Shown: positions 35,605-64,000 of the stretch, piece after piece
How the letters are laid out: each line of letters opens with the position of its first letter
How positions within the stretch are numbered: the first letter of the stretch is position 1
DNA from: Pseudorasbora parva
Taxonomy: Eukaryota; Chordata; Actinopteri; Cypriniformes; Gobionidae
DNA: 64,000 nucleotides
Assembly: GCF_024679245.1 (NCBI RefSeq)
Contig: NC_090185.1
Coordinates: 24,913,926 to 24,977,925, forward strand
Direction: 5' to 3'
Translations under genes and position numbers: made by a program
Notes under the pieces: generated by a model
Told to the model about the DNA's origin: nothing
Database searches by the model: none
What the model saw: the letters and a program-made list of their open reading frames with translations, nothing else

Positions 35605-35768
35605 CAATGTTTACGTCACAATCGCTTGATGACCGTATTTCCGGTTCAGAAACGCTCCTGCTCCCGTTGTAAACACATCGCTTTGGGTGGCGGTGTGCCT
35701 GACTGTTATAAATAATTAACAACAACTCATTTTCATTTCAATATTTTACATATAGTTTATCGCTAAGA
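35605..35768 (+). promoter_or_regulatory. ubxn6: ubxn6 proximal promoter and 5'UTR
   Basis: TTACGTCA (ATF/CREB-like) at 35611-35618 and ATTTCCGGTT (ETS-like on the other strand) at 35637-35646 lie 120-160 bp before the ATG. No TATA box. The exact start site is not determinable. Confidence 0.5.
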
Positions 35769-38700
35769 ATGAAGAAGTTTTTCGAGGACATCAAGAAGGA
35801 TATAAAGTTCAAGTCAGCTGGGCCAGGAAAGAAACTTACAGAAGACACAAGGTAAAAGATCACATATGGAATCTGTCATCACTGAGTTTATGAAATCAGA
35901 TTACGACGCATTGAATAACATGTTTTCTTATTTTAGACTTTTCCGTAATAGAAATTGTGTAAATCACAAGCTATTTGTACACATGAAATCAAAAAAAATG
36001 TATGCATTTGTACCTGTCCGACTGAATTTCTAACATGATCATCATATCTGGACATGACAGGTCAGGACACATGTTTAGTATGGGCTAAATGCATCGGAGA
36101 ACCCTTTTACTTGGACTAGTTTTTGGATCCGATCTATAATTACTCATATGGTAACAGGCTTAGTGAAGCAAAGGTCACGTGGGCGTGATTTACACCGAAA
36201 CACTGCTAACGTTACTCCAGTCATGTTATTGGTTGTAACAACAACGTTTTAAGCACGGAAATGAGTGGGTGACATCTGGTGTTTCGCGCAGCTCTAAACC
36301 TGAAGCCTCGCAGGCTGCTCATGGTCACGGAGCACCCAGAAAAGCGCCCACTAGGGGGGCGCAGATGGCAGGGGCCGCCGCCCTCGCCAGGATCGAGCAG
36401 CAGCACCGGCCGAAAGTGCCAACTTCACAGGATGCCATACGGAATCAGGGTACATAAAGTGATTCATTACAGATTTTCACTCAGAAATCTTTGGAAGCTT
36501 TTCCCCCTCCATGGAATAAAAAAGGTTTTTATCTGACGATTCTGACTTTTCCCCTCGCAATTTTTTTCTGTAAAATACCAAGTGGGGTTTACTGCAGAGC
36601 CAAATTAAACCAAGCTCCCCATTTCTGGATCTCATGGGTTGAGTTTGTTCTAGTCCAGCTCCACCTCTGTGGATCTAATGTGTGAAGCGGAGGGTTAGAG
36701 TATTATGGGTAGGGTTAGTCTCGGCCTCTGACATTATGCCCACTGACTTCATTAATTACTCACCCTCATGTCGTTGGACACCCGTAACACAAGCTCGAAT
36801 CATTTCAAATTGGTTTCTTGAACATGACAATGAGTTCACTGTACTAAAATGGCCCCCACAGATCTCAACCCAATAGAGCATCTTTGGGATGTGGTGGAGC
36901 CGGAGCTTCGTGCCCTGGATGTGCATCCCACAAATCTCCATCAACTGCAAGATGCTATCCTATCAATATGGGCCAATGCCACATGGAATTAAGGCAGTTC
37001 TGAAGGCAAAGTGGGGTCAAACACAGTATTAGTATGGTGTTCCTAATAATCCTTTAGGTGAGTGTAAATTCAAGTTCATATGTAGTCCCCACTCAGTATG
37101 CGATTTCAGTCGCAATGTGCATCTTGCAATTCTGACTTTTTTCTTAGAATTGTGAGATATAAACTCCCAATTGTCAGTTATAAAGTAAGAATTGTGAACT
37201 AAAAAGTTGCAATTACTTTTTTTATGTTGCATTCCATGGTGGAAACAAAAGCTTCCATAGAAATATTAAAAACATGAATCTGGAATCATGAACAGCCACT
37301 CATTTTGTTATTGTATTTCAGTGAAGCGAGAACTTGAAGCAGAGGCAGCTGCCATAGCGGCCATTCAGAAGGATACTAATGTCGAGGCAAGTCCGATGGT
37401 TTTATTGCTAGTTGTTTGTATTTACTGTCAGTATATCTTCATGCTAACACCTGTTGGCAGGGATGCAGCATCTCACAAAAGCAAATGTTTTTGCAGACCT
37501 ACTATAAGTGTCTGAAAATATAGGGGTTAGCCAGTTTGGGGCTGCTTACAAAATTGGATATGTCCGAAGGCACAGTATACAGGAGAAAAATATCTGGATG
37601 ACCTACTACTGTATGTTAAAGCAGCACTAGGTAACTTTTCAACCTTCAAAATATATTTTCAAGACTCTTGTGATGATCAACACTTACAATAGGTTGAATG
37701 ACACGTCTGCCATAGCTTGATGGGGTCTGTATTGTTTTTAATCGTACTTTTAAACTTCGGGTAGTAACCCGAGAACAAAAAGAACTACAAAATTCGACTG
37801 CTTTATGGCATATACGTCACTTCCACCAACACCCACACTTCCTTAAATTTGGACGTGCAAGCCCAATTTTGTTCGTTGGATAATATAGTCATGTCCGAAG
37901 CAGCAGAGACAAGAAGAAAGAAAAGGTTTTGTTGGAGGAAAGCAAAATGAGGAAACGAAAAAGTGATGGGATTAAAGGCAGGACGAGGATCAACATTGGA
38001 CCAGCGTTTGCTCGTTGGCGTGAGCTGAAGGAGGCGTGCCCGACCGATGCGGTCATGCTTGTTACGGTGATTACCTACCACTCAAACATTGAATTGAAGT
38101 ATCATATAGATTCTGTAAACGGTAACCAATAGACTACTATGATGACGCTGGCTTGTAAACGTGAGCATCGTGATTATTTGGCGTTTGAAAAAAATAAAAC
38201 CCATGAAATTATATTCATATGACATGCTGAAACATGCCACTGACTGTACCTGGGATGAAGAGATTTCACACGCAACGCCAGAAGAACACCTGCATGTGAA
38301 CTCCTCTTGCAGTGTTCAGGGGAACTGTTAGTGCTGCACCAACCCGCGAGCCATTTTTATGAAGTTATTTGGCCCGCCCCGCACCACTGTATTTTTACAA
38401 CCCACCCTGCACCCGCGACCATTAAATAGACATACGGGGTCCGCGGGTTATGAGACGAGCCACGCATCACTAGTTCAGGGCTATCAGGGTTGTCATGTCA
38501 ACAAATGCACGTGCGATGGCATCCCCTGTTGTTGCATGACAGAGCTTACGACAGTAGTTGAGGACATTATTTTTTCCCAACTGTAGGGGGACCCCGAGAG
38601 CAAAAGTTGCCAAGTGCTGCATTAATAGTATTTGGTCATGTGATCTAAATATGATATAGAATATTGTACCATTTTTTTAGTACACTAGAAATCTAAAAAC

Positions 38701-40417
38701 TCACTGGCAAAATTTACATATATGTACACACGCATAGATTATAGAAACTTTTATGTTATATGCGATTTAATCGATGTGACCGCACTAATTAATTCAAATG
38801 AAAATTGTTGCACACAGTATTTTGGAATATATATATTTTGGAATATAAATACTTAAATTGTATTGATAAAACCAGATTGAATTTTAATATTGTATAATTA
38901 AATGAATGGTGACTGTAGCTGTCAAGCTCCAAAACGACAAAATGCAGCATAAACGTATCCTAAAAAAGCTCAACTCTCTATACAACTCTTCTGAAATAAA
39001 TAATTACTTTTTGTGAAGAATAAACAGAAATGCAAGTTATTATTGAGTGAAAATTTTGTCTTTTCGCGTACAATAAATGATGACAGAATTGTCCTTTTTA
39101 AAGCGACCTGTCCCTTAAAGATTTCAGATCCAGTACAGTACTCTTTTCCTGACCGTGATCATTTATACATTTTTCAGGGCTCCGGGGTTCCTCAGAAGGA
39201 TCCGTCGTGTTTCTCAGTGTCGGGAGTTTTCTTCATCTGTCCACTTACTGGAAAAACCATCACAAAGACTGAAAGAGAAATGCACATCAAGGAAGCTATT
39301 CTTATGGTGAGTTCATTACAGACAATCTGCAAGACCTGAAGGAATGACGTGTGGATTTCACTAAAGCTCCTTTTCCACAGAGGTTCTCAGAGGATGCGAT
39401 GGAGGCCTCCGTTATGATGATTCACACCTTTAATAAAGACAAAGAGAAAGTAAAGGCTGCCATTGACATCATTAGCAAGTAAGGACTATATAATATTAAC
39501 TTTGTTCAACCAATATCCAGCGCGTTTGTAAAATGTACGACTGAAATCCAATGACAGGTACATCGAAAACATCTGTAAGAATCCGACTGAGGAAAAGTAT
39601 CGGAAGATCAAACTTAGCAACAAAGTTTTTCAGGTATGATCATTTTCAGTCAGGATAGAGAGAACTGAATTCACAAAGCAAATTCGCTTACATCGTGTTG
39701 TTTTACTCCTAAAGGAGAAGGTCAGTGTGATTGAAGGATCTCGCGAGTATCTTCAGGCTCTGGGATTTGAAAGCGCAGCTCTGCCGGTAGACGGCGAAGG
39801 TAACGGCACTATATTTTAAAAAAAGTGTGTAATTACTTTAACGCCAAGCGCTCACACATCTCCATCCCTGAATAACACATCTCAGATAGGACCGAGGAGT
39901 ACCTGGTGTTACCGCCGCAGGAATCGGATGCTCTGGAGCAGATAAAGGTTAATTTGGAGCGGCTACAGAAGGGCGAGCCAATCAGAGCAAAGCTGGACCG
40001 CCAGCCGCAGGTCTTCAGACCCTCGCAGCACGCCACCAACTTCGAGTTGCCCCCAGACTTCTACAACCTGACAGCGGAGGAACTGAAGAAAGAACTGCAA
40101 CTGAAGTAAAGTAATCAACTGTAGCGTTTGCCCTTTTCTGCGCTGATGAAGTCAGACCCGTAATGTTTTATGATCATTGCAGGAATGAAATCGTGGAGAG
40201 AAACGCAATGCTGCGAACGAAAGCCATGCGTGAAAAAGATGAGCAGAGAGAGAGAAGAAAGTACAACTACGCCCTTCTGAGAGTGCGGCTACCAGATGGA
40301 AATATACTCCAGGGTTGGTAGTTTTTAATGTTTAATTGAAATATTTATTAATTATGTATTTATTATATTTATAATTATTTATACATACATATGTGTTTAG
40401 GCATGTATGTATGTATG

Positions 40418-40462
<45 letters not shown>

Positions 40463-40673
40463 GTATTCTTGTGACGCAAAGCTGAATATTCAGCAGCCTT
40501 ATGCATGTCTTCAGTGTCACATGATCTTTCAGAAATCATTTTAATATGCCGTTATGGTGCTAAAGAAACATTTATTATTATTATTATTGTTAAACATAGT
40601 TGTGCTGCTTAATATTTTTTGTAAAAACTTCTTTTTTTTTAAAATATTTATTAATTTAAAGAGTATTTTTTTG

Positions 40674-40727
<54 letters not shown>

Positions 40728-41543
40728 CAATATATATATATATATATATATGTATTTATTTATTTTACTGAAACTTTGAATGGCAGTGTATCATGATTTT
40801 AAAAAATACCTGCAAAAAAAAAAAAAAAAAAAAACCCCAGCTTAAATGTATCATAATAAATTAGAATGGTTTCTGAAGGATCATGACACTGATACTGGAG
40901 TAATGATGCTGAAAAGCATTGACTATCCATTACGTTCTTAAAGGAATTAAGTTCATCTACTTAGTAGACGGTAATAGATTAAAAAAAAATGTGCAAAATT
41001 ATTTTTTAAAATGTATAATTTTAATGATCTTGTTCTGTTGGCAGTCAGTTTAATTGCTGTAATATTAACACACCTTTATAAATGAAAATATTTTATAATT
41101 TATACTGTAGTATGGTAGTAAACTAAAATCTTAGGAAGGGAGTCTCTCACAAAGGTCCATGGCACAAAACGTTTGAATAAAACCCCATGATATTGACAAC
41201 ATTTTGGTCAAACGTGAGAGTTGCATTCCTGCATGTAAACCCTCCTTGCCCCATCAACGCCTACTATCAACACATCAGTGCAAACATAATTTTGCTTCTT
41301 TTGACCAACTGAAGGCTTTTGTCACATAGCATAACTTGCGTTTAAATGCCCTGTAGGCACTTTCCTGGCATGGGAGAGGGTGGCAGCGCTGTACCAGTTT
41401 GTGCGTGATTCGCTGGAGAACGGCTGGCAGCCCTTTGAGCTAGTAGTACCTGGAGGACAGAAACTGAAGGACGATGAGGAGGCGGCTCTGAACGAGTGTA
41501 ACCTGGTACGTGAAGCTCAAAGAACACTGTATGCAGTTTAATT

Positions 41544-41583
<40 letters not shown>

Positions 41584-41730
41584 GAATCAGTTTTCATCTT
41601 CCAGGCCCCAGCAGCTCTGCTGATTTTCTCTTGGGACGCCGCGGTGCTATCAGACATCGCTGCCGCAGGAGGAAAGACTGATGTTCTGCTTAAAGCAGAA
41701 TTATTAAAGAACATCAAGAGCATGAGCTGA
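35769..41730 (+). CDS. ubxn6: UBX domain-containing protein 6 (UBXD1), complete, 11 coding exons
   Basis: Exons: 35769-35851, 36292-36449, 37322-37386, 39178-39306, 39381-39478, 39558-39633, 39715-39799, 39886-40105, 40183-40313, 41357-41505, 41605-41730. Total 1320 nt, 439 aa plus stop (human is 441), phases closing throughout. The N-terminus MKKFFEDIKKDIKFKSAGPG is diagnostic. Residues 50-64 (AQMAGAAALARIEQQ) are the VCP-interacting helix; about 146-232 form the PUB domain (MMIHTFNKDKEKVKAAIDII, KYRKIKLSNKVFQ, YLQALGF), which binds the p97 C-terminal tail; about 330-410 is the UBX fold (KYNYALLRVRLPDGNILQGT, FELVVPGGQKLKDDE). The FPR loop by which most UBX domains hold p97 is not seen, as is typical of this family. 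Acts in cytosol with p97/VCP in endolysosomal sorting and damaged-lysosome clearance. Exon 3 ends in a GC donor. Confidence 0.97.
36840..37066 (+). pseudogene. Tc1/mariner transposase C-terminal relic, ubxn6 intron 2
   Basis: The frame gives PTDLNPIEHLWDVVEPELRA followed by NLHQLQDAILSIWANA, the region around the third catalytic carboxylate of Tc1-type transposases. It ends at ggtgttcctaataatccttt aggtgagtgta, which looks like the element's terminal repeat. The upstream two thirds of the transposase and the other terminus are missing. Confidence 0.8.
37384..37391 (+). promoter_or_regulatory. ubxn6: GC splice donor of ubxn6 intron 3
   Basis: Exon 3 reads ...KDTNVE and meets GAG|GCAAGT (GC at 37387-37388), the consensus form of a GC-AG donor. 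Using it gives phase 0 and a clean join to GSGVPQKDPS of exon 4. No GT donor nearby keeps the frame. Confidence 0.85.
37620..38621. mobile_element. TTAA-flanked transposon (about 1 kb), ubxn6 intron 3
   Basis: Inverted ends AGCAGCACTAGGTAACTTTT and (T)GCAGCACTTGGCAACTTTT; TTAA at 37616-37619 and 38622-38625. The plus frame at 37880-38130 (MRKRKSDGIKGRTRINIGPA, FARWRELKEACPTDA) resembles a short conserved block found in many fish repeat-associated predicted proteins. No complete transposase. Confidence 0.7.
40410..40760. repeat. (TATG)n and (TA)n microsatellites, ubxn6 intron 9
   Basis: gtatgtatgtatgtat at about 40407-40423 runs into (TA)n to about 40456; a second (TA)n fills about 40674-40726 and resumes to about 40750. 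A third sits just after exon 10 at about 41548-41580. Confidence 0.9.
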
Positions 41731-43860
41731 ACATTTAGTCTTGCCGTGTCTCCCTGCTGTCCCGCCTGTGTTCTTCTGCTCCTAATGATTTTCTCTCCCA
41801 TCGTCCGCAACCCAACACTGTTTCACAGAAGGGGTGTGTCTATGACATGTGCTAGATGGATTTATATGGTGCTAACCACAGGAGTTGTTTCCTGTCAGTG
41901 ATGTGTTATGGAGTGTTAGCACCTTAAGGCCCAATTTCTGAACAATCTGTCCTGCTTGAAGTAACATGACCAGTCGTCATATGATAACAGAGAAGCACAG
42001 TTTGTGCACTGTCAAATTGGAAATGGTCTGTAAGTGGATCCATTGTAATTTAAAGTACTTTTTTGCAACTACTTAAGAAATGTTGATAAATCTACCATAA
42101 AATCTCATTGTGACAGTTTGAAGTTGAACTAACATGAGCACTACCAAGTTCAGATTGTCCTTTGTTTGAGTTGAAACAAAACTAAGCATGAATGTTATAA
42201 CACAAATTAGATAAAAAGCTGTCTGCAACAACGATCTACCTCCTAATACAGTTAAATGTCTGTTCATTTCAGCTGTCACCATGTCAATTAATTGACTTGC
42301 ATAATTAAGCCCAAAGTATACTTGTTTTACACCGCACAATAGACAAAAATGTCCCCAAAATTGTGCATACTATACACTCACCTTGCACATGCAATTTTTT
42401 TGCAATGAGTATATCTATAAAACGCCTACACTGGGTGGTTGAGGAGGATAAGAGGTATGAACAACTGAAGTTTAAATGAGTTTCATCTTTTAACTTTGAA
42501 GTTATCTAGTTTCATGTGTTGAACACCTGTGTTAGCACAAGGGGTGTAATGGTTCTCTGTACAAAAAATCTTAACCGCACCGTTCTGCACCCACGGTTCA
42601 TCTCAAATCTGACGACGCATATATAACATGGTTTGTTAAAAATAACGTAAAAAACAGACAGAGTTCAGCTAATGTATGTTTATGTTGATGGATACACATT
42701 CTGGCTTCCCAATACATTACAACAGTGATAATCAAAAAATGTGGACAAAACAGTCACTCTTGTATGTGAGTACCATCTGCTTGAACATGACCCAGCCATA
42801 AACACCATCATCACCCGGGTGTCGATAGACCTAAACGCCACACAATGCTATTTGTGTTTAAACTAAACTCATTTAAGCTTAGCAAACATTCAAGAGCAAG
42901 ACATGAAAGAGAACTCGCGCTCACGCACAGATGTGTGTGTGCACTCTGAAGCACACACGGCAGACTTTCAAGTCTTGCGCTTGAACGGACAAATTCACAC
43001 AACATGCCCGTCTTGGCAAGTCTCCTGGCAAACATAATAGGTTATGTCTCAAGTAAAATGTAAACATTTGAGAAAGACATGTTCATGTGTAACAGTACTA
43101 GATCTGTGCATTTTCTTAAAGGGAAAGAAGTTTTTTTTTCCTGCTGTCTGATTTTAATGTTGATTAAATGAAAGTAATCACTCACTGCTCTTCACTGAAT
43201 AGCTTTTGCAAATTCAATAGTGATTCCTCTTTAATTTATACATTGAAGATTAAGATACATATGCAATTTTATATTTGATTACTTGATTTGGTTTCTGAAA
43301 AGCAGTTTATTTTATATGCATCCTTGCCATTTTCTGTATTTGTGTTTTTGCTTGAAATTGTATTTGCTCTAATTTTCTTTTATTTGTTCTTATTTTCTTT
43401 ATTTTTATTTGACAATTGAATATAGCTAATCAGTAGTTTCCCTGAACATAGCACATACCAAACTGTACTGAAACCGTGACCCTAAAACCGAATTGAACCG
43501 TTATGAACTGAACCGTTACACCTCTAGTTACAATACAATCAAGCATACTTTGAAAACGGCACCTTATTTTTCAACCTGGAAGTAAGCTATTAACTCTGAA
43601 TATGCAAGACTTCCGATTCTTAAATAAGTAGAATAATAGTGCAGTAAGTGATACAACTATTTTCGACAACAAACCAGTGTTAATGATAATAAAAATGCAC
43701 CCGCTCTTTACAAGAAAAAAAGTTGTAGACTATAATGCTCACTGATAAAAACTCTGCTATTAAAAAAGCTTGTATTTTACTCAAATTTGTAGTTAAAATG
43801 TTGTGTTCTGCTGCTTTTGATGTGATGTATGAAATAAAATACATTGTCAGAGGAGATGAG
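41731..43860 (+). other. ubxn6: ubxn6 3' untranslated region and flank
   Basis: The sequence follows the ubxn6 stop. The clearest plus-strand AATAAA is at 43833-43838. If that site is used, the 3'UTR contains the transposon at 42539-43525; an earlier non-canonical site cannot be excluded. Confidence 0.45.
42539..43525. mobile_element. hAT-like element in the ubxn6 3' flank
   Basis: Left aaggggtgtaatggttc and inverted right TAGAGGTGTAACGGTTC termini. Flanking octamers share only a GTTA core, so the duplication has decayed. A fragment of the same family (same order of words ggttcatctcaaat, acatggtttgtt, gagttcagctaatgtatgtt) lies reversed at 10505-10675. Confidence 0.6.
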
Positions 43861-43919
43861 TGTGCATGAAATAACAAATGGCTTTGGGATGTATTGGTTA
43901 ACAGCATATTAAAAGTTGT

Positions 43920-44593
43920 TCATTTTTAAATAATGCTTTATTTAAACAAGCTTTGTAGGAAACCCATTACAACTGCAAACTATGGTGCAGTTTATTCGAA
44001 ACATTAAGAAAATACTTAGCCAAAAGAAATGCAAATAGAGCTGCTGCTTATTTTCCCATGTTGGACGGCCACCTACTATTTCAGCTTCTACACCATTTTT
44101 CAAAAAACAAAAATAGTATTTACACCGCGTATAGCAGCCTGAGCAACAGGTGGCACATGCTGTTTTATACAAAGCCTCTTGGAAAAGAATACAAATGAAA
44201 GACTTCTGGTGGGGTAGAAGAATGAAATAAACAGAAATGGAATATAAAAGTGCAATATATTTCAATTGTCATTATTTTTGAAAGACATACACCAGTTCAA
44301 GTATTCTGAGAGGGAAAAAAAATAAACATTTTAAAACAATGTGGCCAAGCACTGAGCCCAGCAGACAGCATCAACCTCCTGGTCTGTGTCGCAGCTGATA
44401 AATGTATCAGCCTTTACACACTTTCAAAAAGTGGGACTTCACCTATGAAGAAGAGCAGTACACCATCTAACAGACCTCCACTTAAAGAGGAGGAAACAAA
44501 TGATTAATTCTGGGGACCTTTAATACTGTGTGATCCTTTGAATCGTAGATCAGATTTTGAGCCTTTGCAAACCCCACAGGAAGGAGTCAGATC
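43920..44593 (-). other. chaf1a: chaf1a 3' untranslated region
   Basis: Follows the chaf1a stop (44596-44594). Minus-strand AATAAA signals are at 43996-43991 and 43942-43937. The second is about 100 bp from the ubxn6 signal on the other strand, so the transcripts converge here. Confidence 0.5.
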
Positions 44594-63459
<18,866 letters not shown>

Positions 63460-63924
63460 CTGAGGGACAAAAAGTCAATAAAGGGCTTTTCAAGTAAGTG
63501 ACAAGATTTTAAAACGAAACAATCAATCCCTCTTGAACTCTTAACAGAGTGCAAACATTCATATTGAGATGCACTATTTTATTTTTTGCTTTTGGGGTTG
63601 AAAAAAAAACACACACCAAGATATCAGCTTTGGACTTATGTACCAATGACCTGCACTCCAGACGTCAAGCTGTTGTAATTGTTAGTTGACAAGTACAAAA
63701 AAAAAACACTACAGGAAAAAAAACTGTTTATGTATTAAATTCATCACCATATTTATTACAATAGCTGTAATTTATTTCATTAAAATACAGTGAAAACATT
63801 AAAACCAATTTTAGCTGTTATCCATTGATTTTAATTCATCTTAATTTTTTCTGTGATGGCAAAACTGAATTTACAGCATAATGTGTGTAAATCGCGTTGA
63901 ACCAAAGCAATATACATTGTCGGT
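63460..63924. other. chaf1a intron upstream of the KER exon
   Basis: AT-rich, with A-runs at 63601-63610 and 63700-63724. No further chaf1a exon is seen before the right edge. Confidence 0.5.
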
Positions 63925-64000
63925 GGCTGAGGAGATTCCCCCCTTCTATATGTAAAGCGCTTTGGGTGTCTAGAAAAGCGCTATATAAATGTAATGAATT
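63925..64000 (+). repeat. Retroposon 3' tail at the right edge
   Basis: gtaaagcgctttgggtgtct agaaaagcgctatataaatg taatgaatt is the typical end of a fish SINE/LINE family. Its body upstream is not recognisable, so this may be a short relic. Confidence 0.55.

Overview
The window is vertebrate nuclear DNA with small exons, GT-AG introns and a dense load of DNA transposons. The transposon types and the tail sequences of its LINEs (L2-type, 'Rex/CR1-type') are those common in cyprinid teleosts such as zebrafish, carp and goldfish, so I infer a cyprinid fish; the species cannot be told from the sequence alone. There is no bacterial or viral gene set and no CRISPR array.

Four host genes can be placed by exon-by-exon translation, with reading phase closing across every junction. 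(1) ap3d1, minus strand, only coding exon 1 (7061-7156); the rest lies beyond the left edge. (2) hdgfl2, minus strand, complete: 16 coding exons from 33024 down to 8936, 667 aa, PWWP domain at the N-terminus and an integrase-binding-type domain near the C-terminus. (3) ubxn6, plus strand, complete: 11 coding exons 35769-41730, 439 aa, a p97/VCP cofactor with VIM, PUB and UBX regions. (4) chaf1a, minus strand, partial: the 12 C-terminal coding exons 63459-44594, 611 aa, starting inside the charged KER region; N-terminal exons lie beyond the right edge. The order hdgfl2-ubxn6-chaf1a matches the human 19p13.3 neighbours HDGFL2-UBXN6-CHAF1A. hdgfl2 and ubxn6 are head to head (2.7 kb apart); ubxn6 and chaf1a are tail to tail, with poly(A) signals about 100 bp apart; ap3d1 follows hdgfl2 in the same orientation.

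Functionally hdgfl2 (H3K36me reader) and chaf1a (H3-H4 deposition at replication forks) are chromatin factors, ubxn6 is a p97 adaptor and ap3d1 a vesicle-coat subunit. They are ordinary neighbours, not a pathway.

Nearly all remaining sequence is repeat. Many elements can be bounded by terminal inverted repeats plus target-site duplications read directly: hAT-like (8-bp duplications), Harbinger-like (TAA), TTAA-flanked, and TA-flanked. Several are nested; the deepest nests are in hdgfl2 intron 8 (19.7-23.9 kb, four levels) and the big chaf1a intron (55.7-63.2 kb). At the left end (about 0.2-1.3 kb) a repeat carries two short exons on opposite strands: a THAP-like zinc module on plus, and on minus a short exon resembling multicopy fish 'P2X7-like' proteins. 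A second copy of this repeat at 17.1 kb lacks exactly that coding block; this is the least ordinary feature of the window.
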